Source: UBA1535 sp002323775
GTDB taxonomy: Bacteria > Bacillota > Clostridia > Tissierellales > Sedimentibacteraceae
Assembly (NCBI GenBank): GCA_031993545.1
Contig: DAMAHZ010000049.1
Location: 1-24,217 of the forward strand
Reading direction: 5' to 3'
DNA length: 24,217 nucleotides
Each line of letters begins with the position of its first letter. Position 1 is the first letter of the stretch. The notes under the pieces were generated by a model. It ran no database searches. It worked only from the letters and a program-made list of their open reading frames with translations, and was not told the origin of the DNA. Shown here piece by piece: positions 1 to 7,642 of the stretch. The position numbers were made by a program, and so were the translations under genes.

Positions 1-187
1 TATTGCTTTCCAATGACGGTGGAAAATCCGTTGAAGCCTACAAAGAACTTTTCAATTTATTCTGTTCGGTTCACAGCTCAGGGGCTACTTCCATACTTTC
101 TTCACGAAGGTTTACACCAAACACCTTCTCTCTTTGCTTCCAACAAGTATGTACTCCTCCTCGTCAATGCCTTTATTATTTTCAATT
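1..187 (-). promoter_or_regulatory. T-box riboswitch leader, 5' part (truncated by the left edge)
   Basis: Read on the minus strand, the start has a GA-rich segment with the AGUA motif (about 160-150), an AGAGAG stretch with a GGTG...GTAAACC apical region (about 137-107), a GGAAGTAGCC specifier-loop segment (92-83), the conserved CCTGAGC (82-76), and a Stem III-like segment with GTAGGCTTCAACGG pairing to CCGT. Order and motifs match T-box Stem I, II and III. The antiterminator/terminator (UGGUACCGCG-like) part and the regulated gene, normally an aminoacyl-tRNA synthetase or amino-acid gene, lie off the left edge. Aligning GAA-N-codon as in known glycyl and tyrosyl T-boxes puts UAG at 87-85; a one-base shift gives GUA (Val) or AGC (Ser). 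The amino acid is therefore not settled. The transcript start is inferred from the promoter just upstream. Confidence 0.82.
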
Positions 188-193
188 TTATTT

Positions 194-222
194 ATAATAC
201 TACCAAAATAAATTTTTGTCAA
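194..222 (-). promoter_or_regulatory. Sigma-A promoter of the T-box leader
   Basis: The minus strand has TTGACA at 222-217 and TATTAT at 199-194 with a 17-base spacer, placing the start of transcription near 187, just before the T-box Stem I. Confidence 0.8.
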
Positions 223-297
223 TATAAAAATTTTATTTTTTACAATATTCACAAAAATATAAATAGTTTAAAATTCAATTTATACTTACCCTTTATC

Positions 298-326
298 TTG
301 ACAAAAGTGATTTTACTTAATATAAT
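298..326 (+). promoter_or_regulatory. Consensus sigma-A promoter of the GT8-like gene
   Basis: Perfect TTGACA (298-303) and TATAAT (321-326) with a 17-base spacer. The predicted start lies about 70 bases before the ATG at 406. It is divergent from the T-box promoter, with about 75 bases between the two -35 boxes. Confidence 0.85.
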
Positions 327-405
327 TTTAATGTATATTTTTTAAAGCAAAATATTTTAGATTTTAGAGAAAATAGACAAAATTCTATGTAAGGAAAAAT
401 ATAAA

Positions 406-1395
406 ATGAGAAAAAATGCTTTTTGTACCTTTATAATGAAAAATGACAGCTTTGCACCGGGAATTTTGACATTTGCATATTCTATCAGGAAGCAAAGGAT
501 TAATGCTGATTTAATCTGTATTGCAACTAAGGATGTATCTGAAGATTGTATATTTGCATTTAGACAGTTGTACGACTTTGTTTTTGTCGTCGACCAATTA
601 TATGTGAATAATAATAACAAGCAGCAACGTCAGGACAGAAATTATCTGTTTGCAAGGTTTTCTATTTTAAAGGTTTTAGAGAAAAGAAAAATGTTTTATG
701 ACAGAGTAATTATTTGTGATGCTGATTTATTACCACTTCGTAATTATAGAGATTTATTAAATGTTCCTGCTCCCAGTGGAATACTGAACGAATGTAAGGA
801 AAATGTAATTGGTCCCTCCACGGAGTCAGACAGTGGTGACAACTGGATATGGCACGATGTGTATAAGGATATACCTCATATGGCAGCTATACCAAAGGAA
901 ATCACAGACAGAGTAAGATATGATAAAAATAATTTAGGTGTCAATGCTTGTATATATATTTTAAATCATGAAGTTATAAAATACCAAGATATAGTTGATG
1001 ATTTAGATAATGAGGAGACTATGAAAATTGTAGAAAATTTTTCATGGCCTGAGATGCAGTATTTAACAATGAAATTGTCAGGATTATGGCATAATATTGA
1101 CCTAAAATATGCTAGCTTTAACAGCTATCCTAATTTACACGCTATTTACGGAACGCATTATGCCGGTCTCAAACCTTGGAATATAAAAAACGAATCATAT
1201 CTTCATTATTGTAAACATGATGATTATAAGCTTTGGATTTGCATATTTTTAAATATGATAAAATCTAACAAAAATTTATTGCTATGCAATGAAATAAAAA
1301 AAATATTTAATTTTTTAGTTGAATTAGTTAGCTCTGATAAGCAATATGTCTTATCGGTTAAAGACTATCCTGAATATAAATATTTGATTAGTTAA
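406..1395 (+). CDS. GT8-like (glycogenin-type) glycosyltransferase
   Basis: 329 residues with no signal peptide or membrane segment, so probably cytoplasmic. The DAD motif at residues 105-107 (in ICDADLLP) is the metal/nucleotide-sugar binding DxD of GT-A fold enzymes, and HYAGLKPW at 251-258 matches the H-x-x-G-x-K-P-W element of the glycogenin/galactinol synthase-like GT8 family. The product is therefore probably a retaining transferase using a UDP-sugar; donor and acceptor are unknown. AAGGAAAA precedes the ATG by about 8 bases. The gene stands alone: its own consensus promoter lies upstream, a T-box unit diverges, and a terminator separates it from the convergent transketolase genes. Context therefore gives no pathway. 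A role in glycan or glycogen-like primer synthesis would be a guess. Confidence 0.75.
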   Translation: MRKNAFCTFIMKNDSFAPGILTFAYSIRKQRINADLICIATKDVSEDCIFAFRQLYDFVFVVDQLYVNNNNKQQRQDRNYLFARFSILKVLEKRKMFYDRVIICDADLLPLRNYRDLLNVPAPSGILNECKENVIGPSTESDSGDNWIWHDVYKDIPHMAAIPKEITDRVRYDKNNLGVNACIYILNHEVIKYQDIVDDLDNEETMKIVENFSWPEMQYLTMKLSGLWHNIDLKYASFNSYPNLHAIYGTHYAGLKPWNIKNESYLHYCKHDDYKLWICIFLNMIKSNKNLLLCNEIKKIFNFLVELVSSDKQYVLSVKDYPEYKYLIS

Positions 1396-1427
1396 ATATA
1401 ATAAGCGTATACTTCTAACAAATATAA

Positions 1428-1465
1428 AAGACAGCTTAATTTCAAAGCTGTCTTAAATTGTTTTT
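1428..1465. terminator. Bidirectional intrinsic terminator between converging genes
   Basis: Perfect 10-bp stem AAGACAGCTT (1428-1437) / AAGCTGTCTT (1445-1454) with a 7-base loop. It is followed by a T-rich tract on the plus strand (to 1465) and by TTTTATATTTG on the minus strand, so it serves both the GT8-like gene and the transketolase genes. Confidence 0.8.
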
Positions 1466-1481
1466 ACCTATTTTTTAATTA

Positions 1482-2411
1482 TTATTTTACTAATTTCTTA
1501 ACAGCTTCAACTATTTCCTTTTCTGTTAAGCCATATTTTTCTAATAATTCGTTTGGCTTTCCGGATTCTCCAAAGGTATCCTTTACTCCAATTCTTATTA
1601 CCGGAACTGGACATTCCTCTGATATCGCTTCTAAAACTGCACTTCCTAATCCGCCAATTATGCTGTGTTCTTCAGCAGTTACTATTCTTTTTGTTTCCTT
1701 TGCTGCTTTTATTATCAATTCTGAATCCATTGGCTTGATTGTGTGTATGTTTATAACTCTTGCGTTAATTCCCTCAGCCTTTAATATTTCTGATGCTTTC
1801 AATGCTTTTTCTACCATTATACCTGTTGCAATAATTGAAACATCATTTCCTTGCACCAGTTCAACACCCTTGCCTATTTCAAACTTATAATTCTCATCAA
1901 ATATTTCTTCAACTGCTGCCCTTCCAAGTCTGATATATACAGGTCCATCGTAATTTGCTGCTGCAATTACTGCTTTTTTTGCTTCTACTCCGTCAGCAGG
2001 GTTTAATACTACCATATTTGGTATACTTCTCATTAAGCTTAAATCCTCTATAGCTTGATGTGAAGCTCCATCCTCACCTACTGTAAGCCCAGCATGAGTT
2101 GCAGCTATCTTAACATTTAATTTAGGGTATGCTACAGTATTTCTTATAATCTCAAAGGCTCTCCCAGCCGCAAACATTGCAAATGTGCTTGCAAAAGGAA
2201 TTTTACCTGCTAGTGATAGTCCGGCAGCTGTTCCTACTAAGTTTTGCTCTGCTATACCAACATTTATAAATCTTTCCGGAGCTACTTTTTTAAATTCTGC
2301 AGTCATAGTAGATTTTGATAAATCTGCGTCAAGTACCACTATATTAGGATTTTCTACAGCTAATTGCTTTAGTGCTTCTCCATACGCCTGTCTTGTTGCT
2401 ATTTTAGCCAT
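1482..2411 (-). CDS. Transketolase, C-terminal subunit
   Basis: 309 residues covering the pyrimidine-binding and C-terminal domains of a split transketolase. The catalytic Glu of the thiamine diphosphate site is visible at residue 55 in GIAEQN, and a conserved His at about 118 in GASHQ. It pairs with the product of the gene just upstream to form the complete enzyme, which transfers two-carbon ketol units in the non-oxidative pentose phosphate pathway. The start ATG overlaps the stop of the upstream gene by one base (TAATG), which suggests translational coupling and equal subunit supply. The two-gene arrangement is usual in Clostridia and Archaea, whereas the single-chain enzyme is about 660 residues. 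Last gene before the terminator at 1428-1465. Confidence 0.95.
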   Translation of the reverse strand: MAKIATRQAYGEALKQLAVENPNIVVLDADLSKSTMTAEFKKVAPERFINVGIAEQNLVGTAAGLSLAGKIPFASTFAMFAAGRAFEIIRNTVAYPKLNVKIAATHAGLTVGEDGASHQAIEDLSLMRSIPNMVVLNPADGVEAKKAVIAAANYDGPVYIRLGRAAVEEIFDENYKFEIGKGVELVQGNDVSIIATGIMVEKALKASEILKAEGINARVINIHTIKPMDSELIIKAAKETKRIVTAEEHSIIGGLGSAVLEAISEECPVPVIRIGVKDTFGESGKPNELLEKYGLTEKEIVEAVKKLVK

Positions 2412-3223
2412 TATTTCATACCTCCTAACTCGTTAAGTGCAATGCTAAGCTCATCATCGCTTGGAGCCTTTCCATGCCAGCCTGCATTGTTTTCCATGAA
2501 TGATACGCCTTTTCCCTTTATAGTCTTAGCTATTATCATCACTGGCTTATCTTTTATTTTTCTTCTTTCTTCAAATGCCTTTTCTATATCAGCAAAATCA
2601 TTGCCATTTATTTTTATAACATGCCACCCAAAGGCTTCAAATTTTTTATCAAGTGGCTCTACTGAAACTACTTCTTCATTTTTTCCGTCAATTTGCAAAC
2701 CATTGTGATCTAATATTGCTGTTACATTGTCAAGCTTGTTATGTCCTGCAAACATTGCAGCTTCCCATACCATGCCTTCTTGAACTTCTCCGTCTCCAAG
2801 CATTACAAACACTCTGCTAGACTTATTATCCATTTTAAATCCCATAGCCATACCATTACCTATAGACAAGCCTTGACCAAGCGAGCCTGTTGAAGCCTCT
2901 ACGCCTGTAACCTTTTTCATATCCGGATGTCCTTGTAATTTAGAATTTATTCTTCTAAAGCTATTAAGAGATTCCTTATCAATGAAGCCTTTTTCAGCTA
3001 ATACCGAATACAGCACTGGAGATGCGTGACCTTTTGATAAAATAAATCTATCTCTATCTTCGTCTTTTGGATCGTTAATATTCATTTCTTTAAAATATAG
3101 ATATGTCAGTATCTCTACTGCTGAAAGTGAGCCACCTGGGTGACCGCTTGAAGCAGCATGAACCATTTGTACAATGTTTTTTCTAATATTATTGGATATT
3201 GTTTCCAATTGTGTAAAACTCAT
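2411..3223 (-). CDS. Transketolase, N-terminal (thiamine diphosphate-binding) subunit
   Basis: 270 residues forming the PP domain of a split transketolase. The thiamine diphosphate motif starts with GDGEVQEG at 143-150 and ends with N174 (LDHN), about 30 residues later as expected. The catalytic and phosphate-binding histidines are present in GHPGG (H28), KGHASP (H66) and GHPD (H99). With the C-terminal subunit encoded immediately downstream, it makes an active transketolase in the cytosol. AAAGGA lies about 10 bases before the ATG. It follows the transaldolase gene by 28 bases, so transaldolase and both transketolase halves form one transcriptional unit for interconverting pentose, triose, tetrose and hexose phosphates. 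Confidence 0.95.
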   Translation of the reverse strand: MSFTQLETISNNIRKNIVQMVHAASSGHPGGSLSAVEILTYLYFKEMNINDPKDEDRDRFILSKGHASPVLYSVLAEKGFIDKESLNSFRRINSKLQGHPDMKKVTGVEASTGSLGQGLSIGNGMAMGFKMDNKSSRVFVMLGDGEVQEGMVWEAAMFAGHNKLDNVTAILDHNGLQIDGKNEEVVSVEPLDKKFEAFGWHVIKINGNDFADIEKAFEERRKIKDKPVMIIAKTIKGKGVSFMENNAGWHGKAPSDDELSIALNELGGMK

Positions 3224-3251
3224 AATTTATTTATCCTTTCTTTTAAAAATT

Positions 3252-3902
3252 TTATTTGTTTTTCATACCTTCCCAATCAGCTAAAAACTGCTGAATACCT
3301 TTATCTGTTAAAGGATGGTTTAACATCTGAGCTAATATCTTGAATGGAACAGTTGCTATGTGGCATCCAAGAGCTGCTGCTCTAGTTGCATGTATAGGAT
3401 TTCTTATGCTCGCTGCTATAATTTCTGTGTCTATATCTGCATAATTATCAAAAATATCAACTATTTCTTGTATAAGAGTTATTCCGTCTAAACCTATATC
3501 ATCTAATCTTCCTACGAACGGGCTTACATATGTTGCTCCAGCCTTAGCTGCAAGCAGCGCCTGTGCTGCTGAAAATATCAAGGTTACATTTGTTTTTATA
3601 CCTTGTGATGAAAGAATTTTTACTGCCTTTAATCCCTCATCTGTCATCGGTACCTTTATAATTACATTTTTATGGATTTTTGAAAGCACTAAAGCTTCCT
3701 CTACCATTTTATCACTTTGCAAGGATATAACCTCTGCACTAATTGGTCCATCAACTATTTCAGCTATTTCCTGTATTGTTTTGTGAAAATCTCTGCCTTC
3801 TTTTGCTATCAAAGAAGGATTAGTTGTAACCCCACAAACTATACCCATGCTAGCCGCCTTTTTTATTTCCTCTATATTTGCAGTATCAATAAAAAGTTTC
3901 AT
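3252..3902 (-). CDS. tal: Transaldolase (TalC/MipB-type short transaldolase)
   Basis: 216 residues, the usual length of the short, decameric TalC/FSA-type family. The Schiff-base lysine is K83 in IIKVPMT. The residue that separates transaldolases from fructose-6-phosphate aldolases (Phe versus Tyr131 of E. coli FsaA) is F129 in SPFVGR, so a true transaldolase activity is predicted: dihydroxyacetone transfer from fructose 6-phosphate to erythrose 4-phosphate. A strong GGAGGAG lies 5 bases before the ATG. First gene of the transaldolase-transketolase set. The 72-98 base AT-rich gap from the wecG-like gene shows neither a clear terminator nor a clear promoter, so read-through from upstream is possible. 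Confidence 0.92.
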   Translation of the reverse strand: MKLFIDTANIEEIKKAASMGIVCGVTTNPSLIAKEGRDFHKTIQEIAEIVDGPISAEVISLQSDKMVEEALVLSKIHKNVIIKVPMTDEGLKAVKILSSQGIKTNVTLIFSAAQALLAAKAGATYVSPFVGRLDDIGLDGITLIQEIVDIFDNYADIDTEIIAASIRNPIHATRAAALGCHIATVPFKILAQMLNHPLTDKGIQQFLADWEGMKNK

Positions 3903-3974
3903 ATTACTCCTCCATTTATTTAATATTTTATTTTTTAATAAATTTATTTTTTATAATATAATTAAAATACAATA

Positions 3975-4742
3975 TTATTCAATCACTTTTACAATATCGC
4001 TTCCGCTAAATATTATTTTAAGCATAAACTGCGGTAAAAGCATTTGTCTTTTAATTCTCTTTGGCTCCTTCATAAGTCTATAGAACCATTCTAAACCCAA
4101 TTTTATGTATATATCGGGAGCTCTTTTTACCTCACCGGCTAGTCCATCAACAGTCCCACCGTTAGCTACTATTATTTTTGTATTAAGTAAACTTTTATTA
4201 TATTCAACCCATGATTCTTGCTTCTTCGCTCCAAAGCCTACAAATAGAATATCAGGAGCTTTATCGTTTATATCAGCTATAAGTAATTTTTCTTCTTCAT
4301 GCCCCTGCATACCTAGGTGCGTACCTTTGAAATATCCATCTCTTGCACCTACAATTTTCACATTAGGGTATTCACTTAATATTTTTTGTGCCGCTTTTTC
4401 AGCAACTCCCGGCTTACCGCCAACAAAATAGATTTTCAAGCCTTTTTCATTTGCAAGCTTTATTAAATTAACAGTTAAATCATATCCAGCTACCTTTTCT
4501 TTAAGTGGATTTTTTTTAATTTTAGAAGCATAAATAAGTCCTACACCGTCTGGGATGTTTAAGTCTGATTTGTTCAGCAATTGTCTGAATTCATCATCTT
4601 TTTTAGCCATCATAATAAATTCAGTGTTAGGAGTATAAATAATATATTGCTCATTGTTATCAATTTTACTTTGACACATTTTTACAGCTTCATTCATATT
4701 GACATTATCTATACGTGTTCCCATTATATCCAGTCTTTTCAT
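3975..4742 (-). CDS. WecG/TagA/CpsF family glycosyltransferase (GT26)
   Basis: 255 residues from the ATG at 4742. An in-frame TTG at 4763 has no ribosome binding site, whereas AAAGGA precedes the ATG, although at 12 bases. With this start the conserved active-site residues fall at T37 (TPNTEF) and D65 (PDGVGL), the same numbers as in the characterised Thermoanaerobacter TagA, which supports the choice. The GFGAKKQESW segment is also typical. The family transfers ManNAc (or ManNAcA) from a UDP donor onto an undecaprenyl-linked GlcNAc on the inner membrane face, an early step of wall teichoic acid or secondary wall polymer synthesis. It follows the CsaB fusion gene closely, as expected for SLH-type polymer assembly. 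The exact sugar is inferred. Confidence 0.9.
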   Translation of the reverse strand: MKRLDIMGTRIDNVNMNEAVKMCQSKIDNNEQYIIYTPNTEFIMMAKKDDEFRQLLNKSDLNIPDGVGLIYASKIKKNPLKEKVAGYDLTVNLIKLANEKGLKIYFVGGKPGVAEKAAQKILSEYPNVKIVGARDGYFKGTHLGMQGHEEEKLLIADINDKAPDILFVGFGAKKQESWVEYNKSLLNTKIIVANGGTVDGLAGEVKRAPDIYIKLGLEWFYRLMKEPKRIKRQMLLPQFMLKIIFSGSDIVKVIE

Positions 4743-4773
4743 TCTTGTAAAAATTCCTTTCAATAAAAAAGTA

Positions 4774-7017
4774 TTAAAACCATTTATTCATATATTCATC
4801 AAGAACAGTCATGTTCATTTTAGCCTTGTTATTTAGCTCTATTATCTTATGCTCAATACTTTGCGATATCTCATCTCTATTTTCCATTAGCTTCACTAAT
4901 TCAACAAATATCTTTTCTACATCCAAATTATCTAAATCATTTTCTACAGGTAAACTAACTTCATTCAAATATGATTTTACTTTCGGTTGATAAGCAAGAC
5001 CATACACAGGTATACCACTAATCAAGGCATAAATAATACTATGCAATCTCATGCTTATTATAAGCTCCATTTTTCGTATAATACTGCTGATTTCCTCATA
5101 ATTATAAGAAGTTTCTAAAATATATGCTTTATTAGACATTCTTTTAATTACTTCTTGACTTGTCAGTATATCATTTATACGCTTTGTTTTTTGCATAGGA
5201 ATAAATAAAACATTAACATTTTTTTCAGCTATAAGTTTATCACATAGACTTGCAATATCTGTTATGTATTTATCATTATTTCCCCAAGGTCTTATCATTA
5301 CTCCTATGATTTTTTTATCTGCTGGTATGCCTTCCTTTGCAAATATTTCATCGCAAACCTCAATTTTTTGCATATTCTTATAACTAAATACCATATCGGC
5401 AGTAACTTCCATTTTAGGATTATTGATACCAAGCTTCTTTGCAAGTTCATGAGATTCACTATCTCTAAAGGTTATCAAATCAACCTTATCAACTATATTT
5501 CTAACAAGATTTTTGTTAAAGTTTTTATTTATAGGTCCTAGTCCATTTGCAAGCATTACAACTTTTTTATGGTGTAATTTCGCATACCAAATAATGCTAA
5601 GGTAATAGTACAAAGACCTTGAGCTTGTCGCATCTTGTAATAAACTTCCTCCATTAGCTATTATTATTTGGTTTTTCTTTATTTCTTTCATGATTTTAAA
5701 TATATTAAAACCATATACATGTTTGATTTTATTACTGTCTAATAATTTATCACTGTCATTCGAAAGAACTGTGATACTTGATTTAGGATATTTCTCTAAA
5801 AATGATTTAGAAAATATATCAAAAATTGCATCGTCTCCGCTGTTATTAAAGCCTATATATCCGAAAACAAGTGCATTAATATCCTTATTTCTCAAAATGT
5901 CTGGCGAACACAGTTCATTATACATTCCTACTGCATCATTAGCCATTCTGTCTACACTATAGTTTTCTAATACTACTTTCTTATTGAAGTTCTCTATTTT
6001 TTCTTTTTGCTCTTTATCCATACTGATTACTTTAATGACATCTTCAACAAGAACATCTTCATTGAAATCTCGAGTTTTCCTACAGGTGAAATTATTTAAA
6101 ATAGCTTCTTGCAATTTTTCTTCAGTAAATATTCCCATATATCCATAATTTCCAGATAAGACAACTGCTTTTTTCATAATCATAGCTTCTAATGCCGCCC
6201 TGCTAATACCGACAAAAAAGTCTGATATTGCAATATATTCATTTATATTTGTCTGAGCGCCTTCAACATGGACAACTTCACGCCCTAAGCTTTTATTTTT
6301 ATCATCAGCAAGTTTTTTTATTGCATCATACTCTTTTCCGGGACCAACTATAATTAGTTTAATTTTATCATTTATTCTTAAAAACTTATCAATATTATTA
6401 ATAAGTGATATTGCAGTTATACTTGTTGCGCTTTCTAGCCTGCTCACATGCAATATATTCACACTATTTTCAAATCTGCTTACGTTGTTTATGTTCTTCA
6501 CCGCAATATTTTCATTAAATAACTCCGGATTTATTCCATTAACTGTTATTTTGATATTTTCTTTATTAATATCATAATTTTTTAATAAATATTCTTTTAT
6601 ATCATCACTTACAGCTAAAGTTCTTTCGCCCCAATTAGTTAAAAAGTTCAGAAGCGGACTTGTCTTGAAATTGAAATGAGCTGTTGTAACAAATTTAAAA
6701 TTAAGTCTTTTTTTAAGCTTTCCACAAATATAAGCAGGTATTCTCGCATGAGCGTGTACAATATCGACTTTTTCATCAATTATAATTTTTTTAAGCATAT
6801 TATATGACTTTATAACATTAGCAATGCTTTTATCATGTAACGGAACTTTGTAATGCTTAATACCACTTTCCTCAAGGTATTTTACAAAACCTCCTCCATT
6901 TGATGCAACTATTATATCATATCCCATTTTCTTTAATTTCTTTGATAATTCAAGCACATGAGTTTCAGCTCCACCCATATCCATCAACATAGTAACCATA
7001 AATATTTTTATACTCAT
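4774..7017 (-). CDS. csaB: Fusion protein: GT4 glycosyltransferase + polysaccharide pyruvyltransferase CsaB
   Basis: 747 residues in two parts. Residues 1 to about 370 are a GT-B (GT4) glycosyltransferase: GGAETH at 15-20, VHAHAR at 87-92, LHVSRLE at 189-195 and VGPG at 224-227. The usual EX7E pair is incomplete: the second Glu is E277 in ALEAM, but residue 269 is Val. Residues about 383-746 match CsaB: GYIGFNNSGDDA at 386-397, NGGSLLQD at 455-462, ANGLGPI at about 490-496 and MRLHS at about 655-659. CsaB adds a pyruvyl ketal to the secondary cell-wall polymer, the group recognised by SLH domains; stand-alone CsaB is about 360 residues. It lies directly upstream of the wecG-like gene in the same unit, and an SLH protein is encoded nearby. 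Both reading frames are continuous, with no sign of an artefact in the join. Confidence 0.9.
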   Translation of the reverse strand: MSIKIFMVTMLMDMGGAETHVLELSKKLKKMGYDIIVASNGGGFVKYLEESGIKHYKVPLHDKSIANVIKSYNMLKKIIIDEKVDIVHAHARIPAYICGKLKKRLNFKFVTTAHFNFKTSPLLNFLTNWGERTLAVSDDIKEYLLKNYDINKENIKITVNGINPELFNENIAVKNINNVSRFENSVNILHVSRLESATSITAISLINNIDKFLRINDKIKLIIVGPGKEYDAIKKLADDKNKSLGREVVHVEGAQTNINEYIAISDFFVGISRAALEAMIMKKAVVLSGNYGYMGIFTEEKLQEAILNNFTCRKTRDFNEDVLVEDVIKVISMDKEQKEKIENFNKKVVLENYSVDRMANDAVGMYNELCSPDILRNKDINALVFGYIGFNNSGDDAIFDIFSKSFLEKYPKSSITVLSNDSDKLLDSNKIKHVYGFNIFKIMKEIKKNQIIIANGGSLLQDATSSRSLYYYLSIIWYAKLHHKKVVMLANGLGPINKNFNKNLVRNIVDKVDLITFRDSESHELAKKLGINNPKMEVTADMVFSYKNMQKIEVCDEIFAKEGIPADKKIIGVMIRPWGNNDKYITDIASLCDKLIAEKNVNVLFIPMQKTKRINDILTSQEVIKRMSNKAYILETSYNYEEISSIIRKMELIISMRLHSIIYALISGIPVYGLAYQPKVKSYLNEVSLPVENDLDNLDVEKIFVELVKLMENRDEISQSIEHKIIELNNKAKMNMTVLDEYMNKWF

Positions 7018-7076
7018 TTAAAACACCCATTTCTTTATATAATATGCAAATTTCATAAAAGTTCTGATTTGTAGCT

Positions 7077-7559
7077 TTATTTATTAGCTAAAATATCTGT
7101 CACCTTTGCTGTTGTTTTTACAAATTTTGTTACAACTTCATATTCTGAGTTTATTTTAAGGTCTAATGTCCCTGACAAATAATATCCACTATCTTTGTCT
7201 ACAGCAGTTGATTCAATAGTTAGAAAAACCGTATAATATCCTGTTTTTTCAGCTTGGACAAGTTCCCCTGTGCTTTTTACCTCATTAACTTTATATGGCT
7301 CAACCTTAATATCTTTGATTTTTCCCATATATGTTCCCTTTTTTTCATCATAAACCTTATCACCTATATGGAAGGCTTCTGTTGTCATACTTCTTACATT
7401 GACGATTGAAGCGACATATTCTAAATCCTTATATGCTTGTTTAACTCCTAAACCGCTCTTTTTATCAATAAAAGCAAATTTTAATACCGCTACTCCAATG
7501 ATCGCAGAGATTGCAATAACTACTATAATATCTATAATATTTAATTTTTTCTTTTTCAT
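7077..7559 (-). CDS. DUF4330-like membrane-anchored protein (second copy)
   Basis: 160 residues from the ATG at 7559. This start is preferred over an upstream in-frame ATG at 7580 because GGAGG lies 6 bases before it. A lysine-rich start (KKKK) is followed by a single membrane helix at about residues 7-28 and a roughly 130-residue extracytoplasmic part predicted to be mostly beta. Sequence style and size match the DUF4330 family, whose function is unknown. It resembles the preceding gene in layout (K-rich N-terminus, LNIIDI/LNIVDI, GDKV/GDKI, then Y-x-G-x-[IV]), so the two look like diverged paralogues. Its position between the ligase/GT4 genes and CsaB suggests a part in export, polymerisation or attachment of the wall polymer; this is inferred from neighbours only. 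Confidence 0.8.
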   Translation of the reverse strand: MKKKKLNIIDIIVVIAISAIIGVAVLKFAFIDKKSGLGVKQAYKDLEYVASIVNVRSMTTEAFHIGDKVYDEKKGTYMGKIKDIKVEPYKVNEVKSTGELVQAEKTGYYTVFLTIESTAVDKDSGYYLSGTLDLKINSEYEVVTKFVKTTAKVTDILANK

Positions 7560-7642
7560 ATTAACCTCCAAATATGCCATAATTTCACTACAAAAGCTAT
7601 TTAATAAATTACAGCGTGAAATTTACTTATCATTAAAGCCCA

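Noticed and set aside
13..345. Open frame of 110 codons on the plus strand
   Set aside because: It lies over the T-box leader and both promoters, has no ribosome binding site, and its composition follows AT-rich non-coding DNA.
4105..4431. 108-codon open frame on the plus strand
   Set aside because: Antisense to the WecG/TagA gene; no promoter, ribosome binding site or recognisable domain.
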